A stretch of 46,765 nt of DNA. Origin: Gammaproteobacteria bacterium. GTDB lineage: Bacteria > Pseudomonadota > Gammaproteobacteria > SZUA-229. The stretch covers positions 1 to 46,765 of the forward strand of contig JAJDNP010000147.1 of assembly GCA_022340645.1 (NCBI GenBank), written 5' to 3'. Shown here in pieces: positions 17,569 through 26,731 of the stretch (position 1 is the stretch's first letter; every line of letters begins with the position of its first letter). The notes below the pieces were generated by a model, which saw nothing but the letters and a program-made list of their open reading frames with translations, was not told the origin of the DNA and made no database searches. The position numbers were made by a program, and so were the translations under genes.

Positions 17569-18450
17569 TTAGCGCTTTTTCCCTGGCATAATTTTTTTTG
17601 GTACAACTTTACCCGCTGTTGCTTTAATTGAACCAAGGCCACGATTAACTGTTTTCTTAACAGAAAATCGACCAGTCTCCTCAAAAACGGATTTCACCAT
17701 CTCGATCGCCATTTCTTCATCTTCATCAATCCTGCCATTACTTTCAATAATATTCTGCAGGTAGCTCAGAATCTCTTTCGACATGGCTTTATAGTTACAG
17801 TCGGGATTTTGTTTTTTAAACTCGGCAAGTGCTTTTGCGGCTTCCTTGATGGAATAATCTGATAATCGGGACTCGGTAAAGTGCATACCTTCGGTCACAA
17901 AGCTTTGATCATAGCCCCACTCTTTAACAAAGTAATTGCTGATCAGGGTTCGTTCAGATTCATCGATATGCCCATCAACATTCGCGATTATCAGTGATAA
18001 TGGAGTTAGAAGATCAAAAAGAGAAAGTGCGAGGACATCCATGGGCGTGTTTATAAAATCCGGAATTACAATCGCCCGATTTGATGATGAACTCTTGAAG
18101 TAGTGAGTAATGCCAAGCCAGGCACCCCCGGTTAGTACACCAGCGGCAATGACCCAACCCAGGGGTGTTACTGCTGTACCGAATCCGAGGGCAGCGAGAA
18201 TGCCAGTGGGAGCAAAAAAAGTGGTAGCCACGACTGTGGATTTGGCGATAGTCACGCCTGTCCATGCTGCCCCTGCCGTGTCCCATGTCCCTAAAACCGC
18301 TTTTTTTAACCGAAGTGATTTGTAGGCATCTTCGCCAATGGCGAGTCTTGCCTTAAACCTTAAAGGGTCTGAAACGATGGTTTCAATGCCTGCAAACCAG
18401 TGTTTTGATTCTTTATTTTCCATAGCCTCATATTTAGCATTAATTTCCAC
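17569..18450 (-). CDS. TerB-like domain protein with hydrophobic central region
   Basis: 293 aa, function unknown. Three zones are visible: an N-terminal soluble region (1-50), a Gly/Ala-rich hydrophobic zone at about residues 55-115 with probably two helices (VVATTFFAPTGILAALGFG, LGWVIAAGVLTGGAWLG), and a C-terminal acidic helical domain (about 140-260) that resembles TerB/DjlA-type folds (ANVDGHIDESERTLISNYF; ESNGRIDEDEE). The two D/E-rich repeats, each G-x-I-D-E-x-E, may bind metal. The tail is very basic (KKTVNRGLGSIKATAGKVVPKKIMPGKKR spans its last 29 residues in part). Encoded alone, between tRNA-Ser and bioC. TerB similarity is by motif only. Confidence 0.7.
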   Translation of the reverse strand: MEINAKYEAMENKESKHWFAGIETIVSDPLRFKARLAIGEDAYKSLRLKKAVLGTWDTAGAAWTGVTIAKSTVVATTFFAPTGILAALGFGTAVTPLGWVIAAGVLTGGAWLGITHYFKSSSSNRAIVIPDFINTPMDVLALSLFDLLTPLSLIIANVDGHIDESERTLISNYFVKEWGYDQSFVTEGMHFTESRLSDYSIKEAAKALAEFKKQNPDCNYKAMSKEILSYLQNIIESNGRIDEDEEMAIEMVKSVFEETGRFSVKKTVNRGLGSIKATAGKVVPKKIMPGKKR

Positions 18451-18570
18451 AATTCTTGTTAGAAAAATATAAGTTGCTCCCTGAAAATATTCGCACTATC
18501 TACCTGAACATTAAGAATGCTCAATCTTTTCAGTCTCATATAGGACAGGATACTATTTGACAGATCAACT

Positions 18571-18617
18571 AAAGAAAAATCCCCTGTATTTTCCCGTGTT
18601 GCCGGGAAATAAAGGGG
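18571..18617 (-). terminator. Probable intrinsic terminator downstream of bioC
   Basis: On the minus strand an interrupted stem pairs CCCC with GGGG and TTTCCCG with CGGGAAA around a 6-nt loop (18581-18617), followed by ATTTTTCTTT. It lies about 76 bp past the bioC stop codon and before the TerB-like gene, separating the two units. Confidence 0.6.
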
Positions 18618-18692
18618 TACCGGCCAGGTGGTGACCAGGTGGACCGCCATTATTCTCTGTACTATCGCGTTCGGCGATTGCCGAGGTCAGAG

Positions 18693-19571
18693 TCAACGCT
18701 CAAATTTCACGTGTAACTGACTGTCTTCCGGCTTTGTGCTGTTTTCATGCTCCGCCTTCCAGGCGTGTCCATAAATAATTTCGTAACTGGCCGGCAGCAC
18801 GTTATTCTGCCTGAACTGCTCGTAGCCCTGACGCACAGTCTGCAGGGCTGACTTACCGGTCAACCCCTTTTGCTGCTGACCTGCTCGCTGCGTATCCGCG
18901 GTAACGTTCGCACCAATCGCCTTTAAATCATGCATTATTTCATCAACAGAGTTATAGGTAACCGTAATCACCTCGGCTTCCATTACCGGCCCTGCAAATC
19001 CATGCTGCAGCAGCGCATCACCGATGTCATGCATATCAATAAACCGGTTTACATGATCAGACTCATTAACCTGGCGCCAGCTATAGCGCAATTCCTTTAG
19101 CGTATCCGGCCCAAAGGTGGAAAACACAAACAAACCGCCCGGTTTGAGTACGCGTTTGACTTCGAGTAAAACCGCATTCAGATCATTACACCATTGCATG
19201 GTTAGACTGGAAAAAACCAGGTCAAAAGTATTGTCTGCGAAAGGCAGGTTTTGAATATCAGCGCAAACCAGGTATGGTGAACGCAGGAAACCACCGTGCC
19301 GCGCGGTTTTCATAAGCATATTTTCAGACAAATCAAGCGCTACCACGTTTGCCTTTTTAAATTGCCTGAATAAACCGGGAACAGCATAGCCGGTTCCGGC
19401 GCCTGCATCTAAAATAAATTCGGGCGATATTTTTACAAATTCCAGCTTTTCCAGTAAACGACGGCAGACTTCAATTTGTAATACGGCAAATTGTTCATAA
19501 TTATCGGCAGCACGGTCAAACGCACGTCGCACGCGAGCCTGGTTAAAAACCTGGTTGATTTCCTGAGTCAT
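18693..19571 (-). CDS. bioC: Malonyl-ACP O-methyltransferase BioC
   Basis: 292 aa class I SAM methyltransferase. The N-terminal VRRAFDRAADNYEQFAVLQ is family-typical; SAM motif I is DAGAGTGYAVPGL, followed by VALDLSENML and FDLVFSSLTMQWCNDL. It methylates malonyl-ACP so that the fatty acid synthase can elongate it to pimeloyl-ACP methyl ester, the biotin precursor. It is 27 bp downstream of bioH in the same direction, so the enzymes that add and remove the methyl group are co-expressed. The other bio genes are not in the window. Confidence 0.93.
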   Translation of the reverse strand: MTQEINQVFNQARVRRAFDRAADNYEQFAVLQIEVCRRLLEKLEFVKISPEFILDAGAGTGYAVPGLFRQFKKANVVALDLSENMLMKTARHGGFLRSPYLVCADIQNLPFADNTFDLVFSSLTMQWCNDLNAVLLEVKRVLKPGGLFVFSTFGPDTLKELRYSWRQVNESDHVNRFIDMHDIGDALLQHGFAGPVMEAEVITVTYNSVDEIMHDLKAIGANVTADTQRAGQQQKGLTGKSALQTVRQGYEQFRQNNVLPASYEIIYGHAWKAEHENSTKPEDSQLHVKFER

Positions 19572-19598
19572 GCTTCTTCACGAATCAAAATATTGGGT

Positions 19599-20354
19599 TT
19601 AACTGCCACGTAGTTCTTCCGCAATAGCAAGCAGCTGTTTTATAAATTCATACCGGTGTGAAATAAAGGGCGCATGACTTGCCTGCGGGTGCAGCACCAC
19701 ATTTGCCTGTGCAAAATCATCCCTTAACACTGCTGCCAGCGCAGGCGGTACCAGGCTATCCCTCTCGCCCTGCAACCAGTGCAGCGGGCATTCAATCAAA
19801 CCGATATTTTGCCGCAAATCTGTATCCAGCAATATCTTTAAGCCTGCAACCAGCGCCTCTTTTGATGCCTGACCCCGCGATTGTATGCTTTTCTGCAATT
19901 GCCTGACGACACTCATGGCATCAGGCAGGCCTTTCACCTGGAGCGCCAGGAAGCGCCGTATCGTTTTTTGCTGATCCTGATTCAAATCACTGGCAAACTG
20001 GTTAAACACTTCTCTGTCGACCGCACATGGCCAGTCATGCTGGCGGACAAAGCAGGGATTGGTCGCAACCAGTAATGCTGCGGCAACTCGCTGCGGATAT
20101 AACTCGGCCAGGCGCAGCACCACCAGCCCGCCCAGCGACCAGCCCACCCATATTACCGGCTGATGTACCAGCGGGATAAGCGCCCGCACATAATCGTACA
20201 GCGAGTCTGCGGCAACATTCGCCATTGCGCCATGACCGGGTAAATCCACCACGATGGCATCGATCCAGTCAGGCAGTGCCGCAATACAGTCATCCCATAC
20301 CGCGCTATTCATGGCCCAGCCATGAACAAAAACACAGGTCACCGAATCACGCAT
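19599..20354 (-). CDS. bioH: Pimeloyl-ACP methyl ester carboxylesterase BioH
   Basis: 251 aa alpha/beta hydrolase. Features: VFVHGWAMNSAVWD (oxyanion HGW), nucleophile elbow GWSLGG (Ser of the catalytic triad) and a terminal HASHAPFISH supplying the catalytic His. The acid is likely the Asp of GERDSLVPP. It cleaves the methyl ester of pimeloyl-ACP to end the elongation phase of biotin synthesis. It is the first gene of a bioH-bioC unit, divergent from plsY with 109 bp between them, which must hold both promoters. Confidence 0.92.
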   Translation of the reverse strand: MRDSVTCVFVHGWAMNSAVWDDCIAALPDWIDAIVVDLPGHGAMANVAADSLYDYVRALIPLVHQPVIWVGWSLGGLVVLRLAELYPQRVAAALLVATNPCFVRQHDWPCAVDREVFNQFASDLNQDQQKTIRRFLALQVKGLPDAMSVVRQLQKSIQSRGQASKEALVAGLKILLDTDLRQNIGLIECPLHWLQGERDSLVPPALAAVLRDDFAQANVVLHPQASHAPFISHRYEFIKQLLAIAEELRGS

Positions 20355-20463
20355 TATCCGTTTCTTTCTCCCGGCTTTATCGCTCTATTATATTGCAATT
20401 ACATGAAGCATTTCGCCAGGACCTGATGTAAGCTAGGCGCAGCAAATTTGAATACAATAAATA

Positions 20464-21069
20464 ATGCAATACTATCTCATTATCTTTTTATTTTCTGCCC
20501 TGGCGTATCTTATCGGTTCTGTTTCTACGGCAATCATCATCTGCAAACTGATGGGTCTCCAGGACCCGCGCACGGTCGGCTCCAACAACCCCGGGGCTAC
20601 CAATGTGCTGCGCCATGGCGGCAAAAAAGCCGCTTTTATCACTCTATTGGGTGATATGTTAAAAGGCTTAATTCCCGTTTTACTGGTTATGCAGTTTCAA
20701 AATGACTCTTTAACCGTCGCCCTTGTCGGGCTGTGCGCTCTGTTGGGACACATCTTTCCGCTATATTACGGTTTTAAAGGCGGCAAAGGTGTTGCCACAT
20801 TTTACGGCGTCATACTGGGTACTAACTGGCTGGTCGGCGTCATCGCGATAACGATCTGGCTAAGCGTGGCATTCGTGTTCAAGATTTCATCACTATCGGC
20901 GATGGTTTCCATATTTTTCACGCCATTCATACTATGGCATTTTTCACACTCAGTCGAACTGACCGCCACCGTGGTATTGATGAGCATGCTCATCCTCTGG
21001 CGGCACCGCAGCAATATCAAATCGCTGATGCATGGCGCCGAGGAAACAATCGGCCAGGCCAAAGATTAG
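20464..21069 (+). CDS. plsY: Acyl-phosphate:glycerol-3-phosphate acyltransferase PlsY
   Basis: 201 aa, five or so membrane helices. Conserved loops: GSVSTAIIICKLMG, GSNNPGATNVLRHGGKKAA, GHIFPLYYGFKGGKGVAT. It acylates glycerol-3-phosphate using acyl-phosphate, the first step of phospholipid synthesis in the inner membrane. The stop codon is 28 bp before MITE A copy 2. tsaD faces it from the far side of that element; the plsY-tsaD pairing is common in gammaproteobacteria. Confidence 0.95.
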   Translation: MQYYLIIFLFSALAYLIGSVSTAIIICKLMGLQDPRTVGSNNPGATNVLRHGGKKAAFITLLGDMLKGLIPVLLVMQFQNDSLTVALVGLCALLGHIFPLYYGFKGGKGVATFYGVILGTNWLVGVIAITIWLSVAFVFKISSLSAMVSIFFTPFILWHFSHSVELTATVVLMSMLILWRHRSNIKSLMHGAEETIGQAKD

Positions 21070-21097
21070 GTTTTTCACATAAAAAATTTAAAAACCT

Positions 21098-21285
21098 TTA
21101 GTCCGCGAATAACGCAAAAGACGCAAATAAAGCAAAAGAAATAACTTTGTTGTCCCCGACATTAGCAACAAATCGTATTCAGCTAAATGTCAGCTGACAG
21201 GATGGTGTTTAGTTTTTTTACTGTCGATTAGACTGGTAAAAATAAATAATGTTTTTTTGCGTCTTTTGCGTTATTCGCGGACTAA
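21098..21285. mobile_element. MITE-like element, family A copy 2 (TTAGTCCGCG ends)
   Basis: 188 bp with perfect 30-bp terminal inverted repeats, starting TTAGTCCGCGAATAACGCAA. The interior is unlike copy 1 but is also structured: GACATTAGC near 21158 pairs with GCTAAATGTC near 21183, and TGTCAGCTGACA (21188-21199) is a perfect palindrome. It sits between the converging genes plsY and tsaD and supplies the tsaD stop codon. No ORF and no clear target duplication. Confidence 0.78.
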
Positions 21286-22307
21286 ATAGCTTTCAAATCC
21301 TGCATCGACCAGCGTGCCCTGGCATCTATTTCCAGCGGCTGTGATTCGCCCGCCATTAAGCGCAGGCAGCCGGCCTGTGCAATCATCGCGCCGTTATCCG
21401 TACAAAATTCAATCGCTGGAAAATACAGTTCTCCCCCCAGCTGACCGACCATCTCTGCCAGGGTTGAGCGCAGCCGTTTGTTGGCGCCAACACCGCCAGC
21501 CACCACCAGGCGCTGGCACTGTTGCTGCTCCAGCGCACGGCGGCATTTTATCTTCAGGGTATCGACCACGGCTTCTTCAAAGGCCAGTGATATATCTGTC
21601 TTGTCCTGCCATGATAACTCGCCGGCACTGGCAGCGTTTTGCATGGTATTGAGTGCGAAAGTTTTTAAGCCGCTAAAACTAAAGTCCAGTCCGGGCCTGT
21701 CCACCATCGGACGCGGGAATTTATACCTGCCATGCTCGCCTTTTTCGGCCATGGCAGCTAACGCCGGCCCGCCCGGATAGCCCAGGCCCAGCAGTTTTGC
21801 CGTTTTATCAAAAGCCTCACCGACCGCATCATCAAGACTTTGCCCCAGTAATTCATACTGGCCGATACCTTTAACATGCGACAATAGTGTGTGGCCGCCT
21901 GAAACCAGTAAAGCCACAAAAGGAAACTGCGGCGGATTTTCCTCAAGCATCGGCGCCAGCAGATGCCCCTCCATGTGATGCACTTCAACCGCCGGGATGC
22001 TTAATGCCCACGCCAGCGCCCGTCCGACCGAGGCGCCCGACATTAACGCCCCAATCAGGCCGGGACCTGCGGTATAGGCAACCCCATGCAGCATGGTTTT
22101 ATCGATAGCCGCACGTTGCAGCGCCTGTTCGATTAGCGGAACCAGGTAACGAATGTGGTCCCTGGATGCGAGTTCCGGCACTACACCGCCATAGTCTGCA
22201 TGCAGTTCTATCTGGCTGTGAAGGGTATGTGAAAGCAGGCCCCTGTCACTGTCAAACAGGGCGATTCCGGTTTCATCACAGGAACTCTCTATACCTAAAA
22301 CAATCAT
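21282..22307 (-). CDS. tsaD: tRNA N6-threonylcarbamoyladenosine transferase subunit TsaD
   Basis: 341 aa, normal length. Metal ligands are His111 and His115 in [10 protein letters not shown]. Other family blocks: [46 protein letters not shown] and [13 protein letters not shown]. It transfers the threonylcarbamoyl group to A37 of ANN-decoding tRNAs. The TAG stop codon (21282-21284) lies in the terminal repeat of MITE A copy 2 (from its CTAA end), so the insertion fixed where translation ends; the final DLKAI is close to the family's usual end, so little has been lost. Confidence 0.96.
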   Translation of the reverse strand: MIVLGIESSCDETGIALFDSDRGLLSHTLHSQIELHADYGGVVPELASRDHIRYLVPLIEQALQRAAIDKTMLHGVAYTAGPGLIGALMSGASVGRALAWALSIPAVEVHHMEGHLLAPMLEENPPQFPFVALLVSGGHTLLSHVKGIGQYELLGQSLDDAVGEAFDKTAKLLGLGYPGGPALAAMAEKGEHGRYKFPRPMVDRPGLDFSFSGLKTFALNTMQNAASAGELSWQDKTDISLAFEEAVVDTLKIKCRRALEQQQCQRLVVAGGVGANKRLRSTLAEMVGQLGGELYFPAIEFCTDNGAMIAQAGCLRLMAGESQPLEIDARARWSMQDLKAI

Positions 22308-22365
22308 CTTTCTACTTTACACCTGGCAAACGACTTAATTTTTCGCAAACGGCCCATTACTATTT

Positions 22366-22394
22366 TTGGGATTTTTACAAAAGTGCGATATAAT
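22366..22394 (+). promoter_or_regulatory. Sigma70 promoter of rpsU
   Basis: The -35 is TTGGGA (22366-22371), the spacer 17 bp and the -10 a perfect TATAAT (22389-22394). It lies about 90 bp before the rpsU start and directs transcription towards rpsU and yqeY. Confidence 0.65.
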
Positions 22395-22405
22395 ACGTGA
22401 TTTCA

Positions 22406-22427
22406 CCGCATTCTTTGCGGATTTTTT
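22406..22427 (+). terminator. Terminator-like hairpin in the rpsU leader
   Basis: CCGCA (22406-22410) pairs with TGCGG (22416-22420) and is followed by ATTTTTT. It sits only some 10-12 bp after the likely transcription start, so it would attenuate rpsU transcription or shape the 5' end of the message. A 5-bp stem is weak. Confidence 0.4.
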
Positions 22428-22482
22428 ATGTCCATGAATGACGGTGCGAACTAATTATCGCTAATTTTTTGAGAGAGACTTT

Positions 22483-22713
22483 ATGCCTGCAATACGAGTT
22501 AAAGAAAACGAACCATTCGATGTGGCCCTGCGCCGTTTCAAGCGCTCCTGTGAAAAAGCCGGTATTTTAACCGAAATTCGCAAACGCGAAGCTTATGAAA
22601 AGCCAACTACAGAACGCAAACGCAAAGCAGCTGCCGCCGTTAAGCGTCACCTGAAAAAACTGTCTAAAGAACGTAACAAGTTCGCACGCTCTCCACATCA
22701 GCGCCGTCGTTAA
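22483..22713 (+). CDS. rpsU: 30S ribosomal protein S21
   Basis: 76 aa, a few residues longer than the usual 71. It is very basic, with the S21 signature [19 protein letters not shown] and [15 protein letters not shown]21 helps mRNA binding at initiation on the 30S subunit. A GAGAGAG ribosome-binding site lies about 7 bp before the ATG. It is followed by yqeY at 58 bp, the usual order. dnaG, the classical third partner, has moved to 37778 in this genome. Confidence 0.97.
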   Translation: MPAIRVKENEPFDVALRRFKRSCEKAGILTEIRKREAYEKPTTERKRKAAAAVKRHLKKLSKERNKFARSPHQRRR

Positions 22714-22771
22714 TACTGCCTTTCATTAGAATTGATCAGCATATAATCTCTGTAGTACATAAGATCGGGCA

Positions 22772-23221
22772 ATGAGCGAACTAAAAAAACGCATACAGGA
22801 TGCCGCTATCCAGGCGATGAAGTCGGGAGATAAACAGCGCCTTGCCGTCATTCGCCTGATGACCTCATCAATGAAACAGATCGAGGTTGATGAGCGCATT
22901 GAACTTGATGACGCAAGGGTCACTGCTATCCTGGACAAAATGGTCAAGCAGCGCCGCGAGTCCATTGCCCAATTCAAAACCGCCGGGCGTGATGACCTTG
23001 TCAGGCAGGAAAGTTTTGAGATAGATGTTATCCAGGAATTTTTACCGCCGGCATTAAGCGAAGCAGAAATCGACAGCATTGTTAACCAGGCAATCAAACA
23101 GACCGGCGCAAGCTCAATTAAAGACATGGGCAAAGTGATGGGACTGGTCAAACCGCAAATTATTGGCCGGGCTGATGTCGGCGAAGTGAGTGGCCGCATC
23201 AAGTCTCTGCTTGCAACGTAG
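22772..23221 (+). CDS. yqeY: GatB/YqeY domain protein
   Basis: 149 aa, the normal size of YqeY. Characteristic segments: LKKRIQDAAIQAMKSGDKQRLAVIRLM, DEFLP-like VIQEFLPPALSEAEI and KDMGKVMGLVKPQIIGRADVGEVSGRIK. The fold matches the tRNA-binding tail of GatB, the amidotransferase subunit, but the stand-alone protein has no established reaction; a role with aminoacyl-tRNA is inferred. It is downstream of rpsU and probably co-transcribed. Confidence 0.92.
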   Translation: MSELKKRIQDAAIQAMKSGDKQRLAVIRLMTSSMKQIEVDERIELDDARVTAILDKMVKQRRESIAQFKTAGRDDLVRQESFEIDVIQEFLPPALSEAEIDSIVNQAIKQTGASSIKDMGKVMGLVKPQIIGRADVGEVSGRIKSLLAT

Positions 23222-23286
23222 CAGCACAGTGACAACCGTTACGCCCAGAGTAATAGCATTTATACACTTCACTTCCTTTAAGACTC

Positions 23287-24351
23287 ATGAGCACAGCCAA
23301 AAACGATCGTTTTATCAGGGCATTACTACGTCAACCCGTTGATCGTACACCGGTCTGGATCATGCGCCAGGCGGGTCGTTATTTACCGGAATACCGTGAA
23401 GTCCGCGAGCAGGCGGGTGATTTTATGACATTATGCAGCACGCCGGAACTGGCCTGCGAAGTCACCCTGCAGCCATTGCGCCGTTTTGCGCTTGATGCTG
23501 CCATCCTGTTTTCAGACATTCTCACCATCCCGGACGCCATGGGTCTGGGACTGTATTTTACCGAAGGTGAAGGCCCCAAATTTAAAACCACCATAAGTAC
23601 CGCAAGCGACATAAACAAGCTGCCGGTACCGGACCCTGCCGACAAGTTGCGTTATGTGACTGATGCCGTTTCCCTGATACGCAAGGAACTGAATGGACAG
23701 GTGCCTCTCATTGGTTTTGCCGGCAGCCCCTGGACACTGGCGACCTACATGGTGGAAGGCGGCAGCAGCAAGAGCTTTTCCAAAATCAAGGCACTGCTAT
23801 TCGAAGATCCGGCATCTGCGCATTTACTGATGAACAAGCTGGCAGACTCGGTAGCCGTTTACCTGAACGCGCAAATTGAAGCCGGCGCACAGGCGGTGAT
23901 GGTTTTTGACAGCTGGGGCGGCGCCCTGACCACACCTCATTACAGGGATTTCTCGCTATCTCCCATGCAAAGAATTGTCGATCAGCTAACGCGTGAAAAA
24001 GACGGCCAGAAAATCCCCGTCATATTGTTCACCAAGGGTGGCGGTCTGTGGCTCGATGATATTGCCAATACCGGGTGCGATGCAGTTGGCCTCGACTGGA
24101 GTGTTGACATACATCTGGCGCGTAAACAAATTGGCGACAAAGTTGCACTGCAGGGAAATATGGACCCTGCCATCATGGCAACGAATTCCGAGGTAATAAA
24201 ACAGGAAGTCAGCCGCATTCTCGCTGACTTTGGCCATGGCAGCGGCCACGTGTTTAATTTAGGTCATGGCATTACACCGAACATCACGCCTGAGAATGTC
24301 GCCGCGCTGGTTGATGCGGTACATGAAATAAGTGAGCAATATCACAGCTAA
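23287..24351 (+). CDS. hemE: Uroporphyrinogen decarboxylase
   Basis: 354 aa, full length. The substrate-binding motif [13 protein letters not shown] lies at residues 26-38, with the catalytic Asp in [12 protein letters not shown] and the block [17 protein letters not shown]. It removes four carboxyl groups from uroporphyrinogen III to give coproporphyrinogen III in heme synthesis. It lies 65 bp after yqeY, with no obvious terminator between, so read-through from the rpsU promoter is possible. Confidence 0.97.
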   Translation: MSTAKNDRFIRALLRQPVDRTPVWIMRQAGRYLPEYREVREQAGDFMTLCSTPELACEVTLQPLRRFALDAAILFSDILTIPDAMGLGLYFTEGEGPKFKTTISTASDINKLPVPDPADKLRYVTDAVSLIRKELNGQVPLIGFAGSPWTLATYMVEGGSSKSFSKIKALLFEDPASAHLLMNKLADSVAVYLNAQIEAGAQAVMVFDSWGGALTTPHYRDFSLSPMQRIVDQLTREKDGQKIPVILFTKGGGLWLDDIANTGCDAVGLDWSVDIHLARKQIGDKVALQGNMDPAIMATNSEVIKQEVSRILADFGHGSGHVFNLGHGITPNITPENVAALVDAVHEISEQYHS

Positions 24352-24393
24352 TAGCCAGCTGTACTTTTAATAATGCAATAAATTACCCTCAAC

Positions 24394-24414
24394 TATCTAA
24401 AGTTTAGATATACT
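24394..24414 (+). promoter_or_regulatory. Palindromic operator candidate overlapping a -10 box
   Basis: TATCTAAA-G-TTTAGATA (24394-24410) is a perfect palindrome around one central base. Its right arm overlaps TATACT (24409-24414), a likely -10, 32 bp before the patatin gene start. No matching -35 is visible, so an activator or repressor site is possible; the factor is unknown. Confidence 0.35.
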
Positions 24415-24445
24415 TTGGCTGAACCTGACCAGCCAATATATCGTT

Positions 24446-26695
24446 ATGCCAACCCGCAAGTGCAATGTATTTATCATTTTATATATGATACTTTCGCTGT
24501 CTTGCTTTAGCAGGCTGGCCATTGGCGAAAACCCCCGTAACGAAACACCAGCAAACCATTCTTTATTATCTGATCGACCTAAAATCGGCCTGGTGCTAAG
24601 CGGTGGTGGCGCCAGGGGATTCGCCCACATTGGCGTATTGAAAGTGCTGGAGAAAAACAGGGTACCAATTGATTACATTGTCGGCACCAGCATGGGCTCA
24701 ATCATTGGCGGTTTATATGCAATTGGCCTGACAACAGAGGAAATCGAACAGGGTGTGCAGAGTATCGCCTGGGACAAGGTATTTAATGATTTTGCCAATC
24801 GAAATTACAAAACCTTTCGCCGCAAAAGCGACGACTTCGATTTTTTCAATATACATCGGGTAGGTATAAACGAGAACGGCTTGCAGCTCTCGCCAGGGCT
24901 GATTGAAGGACAGCAGATTGAGCTGGCGCTTGACCGACTTGCCTATCCCGGCTTTCATATTAATAACTACGATGAACTTAAAATTCCATTTCGTGCCGTA
25001 GCCACCGACATTACAACCGGCAAACCCTTTGTCATTCAAAGCGGCAATATTGCACGCGCCATGCGCGCCAGCATGTCTATTCCGGGCGCACTCCCGCCGA
25101 TTACTATCGACGACAGGCTGCTTGTCGACGGCGGCATTGCCAACAATGTGCCGATCGACATTGCACGCGACATGGGCGCAGACATAATCATTGTGGTTGA
25201 TGTCAGCGCGCCCCTGTCGAAAAAAGAGGACATTCGATCAACCGTAGAAATCACCGCACAGCTGGTGACCATCATGACCCGGCGTATTGCTGACATTCAG
25301 CTAAAAACCTTGAAAGGCGCCGACGTGTTGATTGTTCCCGGCAGAAAAGATATATCATCGTCTGAATTTGAGAAGTATCCGGAACTAATAGAAGCAGGTA
25401 AAAAAGCAGCAGAAAGAAAACTCAGAGCTATTCAAAAATTATCACTGCCTGCCGAAGCATATTCAGATTACCTGGCAGCATTGCCGGAAGTTGCGATGGA
25501 AAATCCTGTCATCGATTTCATTGAAATAAAGAATGAAACAGCACTGAATGATGATGTGATACAGGTCCGCATACATCAGAAAACTGGCGAGCCGCTGGAT
25601 ATCAGACAACTGGAACAGGATATATCCTACATATATGGACTGGACTTCTCCAGCTCGGTGGTTTACTCAGTTGAAACTCGAAATGGCAAAACCGGGTTAA
25701 TCATTTTTGTGCGCAGCAGAGATTGGGCAAACAGTTATTTACAATTTGGGTTATCCATAAAATCAGAAACCGAAATAGGATCATTAACTGATTTCAATGT
25801 GGCTTACACCAAAAACAATTTAAATGACATGGCCGGGGAGTTTCGTGCTATTGCAGGCCTGGGCAGTCAGCCTGAACTCAGCGCCGAAATTTACCAGCCA
25901 CTCAATGTAGAGCTCGATTTGTTTGTTTCAGCTAAAGCGGGATTAACAACAACCATATTCCCTAATATTGTTGACGACAGGGTTGCCTCTATCGAACGCT
26001 TTCAGCGCAGGTACCTTGATCTGTCTGCAGGAAAAATATTCAAACAAACGACAAAGTTTAGTTTAGGCGTGCATTTCGCAGATGGCAACACAGATACAAT
26101 CAGTGGTGACAGCCTGTATCTAGATGGTGATTTCAGGGAAGGCTTTTTCTATACCAGGTTATTTCATGACTCACTGGATAATCTAAGCTTTCCGAACACC
26201 GGTGCATTTGCTGGCATAGGGCTCAAATCAAACCGGCAAAGTCTTGGTGCCGATAACGATTATGAACAGCTGCAGCTGGTACTAAGCGGTGCCAGTACCT
26301 ATAAACGTTACACGCTTTTCAGCCGAGCCATCGTCGAAACAAGCATAAATGAAGACGCACCCTTCAACGCTTTGTACAGGCATGGCGGGTTTCTGGAAAT
26401 TTCCGGAACACTGGAGCGGGAACTGGTTGGCCAGTATTTTGGCCTGGTCGAAGCCGCATTTTATCGGCGGCTGGGAAACATTACCTTTCTGCCAATTTAC
26501 ACCGGTTTTTCAGTTGAAGCGGGCAATGCATGGAACCGTCGTGCAGACATAAATGCTGAAAATACAACTTTAGCAGCTAGTATTTTTATCGGCGCAGATA
26601 CCTTTATCGGTCCTTTATACCTGAGCTTTGGCTTTAATGATAACGGTCAACAGGCGCTGTATTTTAATCTGGGTCAAAGTTTTCTGGTGAAGTGA
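24446..26695 (+). CDS. Patatin-like phospholipase with POTRA and outer-membrane beta-barrel (PlpD type)
   Basis: 749 aa. The N-terminal signal peptide is about residues 1-27. The patatin domain (about 45-250) has the oxyanion SGGGARG, nucleophile Ser82 in GTSMG and the catalytic Asp228 in DGG. A single POTRA-like domain (about 350-430) follows, then a C-terminal BamA/surface-antigen-type barrel (about 440-749) ending in Phe-Leu-Val-Lys after alternating hydrophobic residues. This layout matches the type Vd autotransporter PlpD, which carries a phospholipase across or displays it at the outer membrane. The gene is a single unit between hemE and the converging mrcA. Confidence 0.88.
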   Translation: MPTRKCNVFIILYMILSLSCFSRLAIGENPRNETPANHSLLSDRPKIGLVLSGGGARGFAHIGVLKVLEKNRVPIDYIVGTSMGSIIGGLYAIGLTTEEIEQGVQSIAWDKVFNDFANRNYKTFRRKSDDFDFFNIHRVGINENGLQLSPGLIEGQQIELALDRLAYPGFHINNYDELKIPFRAVATDITTGKPFVIQSGNIARAMRASMSIPGALPPITIDDRLLVDGGIANNVPIDIARDMGADIIIVVDVSAPLSKKEDIRSTVEITAQLVTIMTRRIADIQLKTLKGADVLIVPGRKDISSSEFEKYPELIEAGKKAAERKLRAIQKLSLPAEAYSDYLAALPEVAMENPVIDFIEIKNETALNDDVIQVRIHQKTGEPLDIRQLEQDISYIYGLDFSSSVVYSVETRNGKTGLIIFVRSRDWANSYLQFGLSIKSETEIGSLTDFNVAYTKNNLNDMAGEFRAIAGLGSQPELSAEIYQPLNVELDLFVSAKAGLTTTIFPNIVDDRVASIERFQRRYLDLSAGKIFKQTTKFSLGVHFADGNTDTISGDSLYLDGDFREGFFYTRLFHDSLDNLSFPNTGAFAGIGLKSNRQSLGADNDYEQLQLVLSGASTYKRYTLFSRAIVETSINEDAPFNALYRHGGFLEISGTLERELVGQYFGLVEAAFYRRLGNITFLPIYTGFSVEAGNAWNRRADINAENTTLAASIFIGADTFIGPLYLSFGFNDNGQQALYFNLGQSFLVK

Positions 26696-26731
26696 ACGGC
26701 AAAAATTAGAGCGCAGGCATAGTGCGCGCTA

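Noticed and set aside
22726-23235. 169-aa minus-strand ORF covering yqeY
   Set aside because: yqeY is a clear family member on the plus strand; this reverse frame is a shadow.
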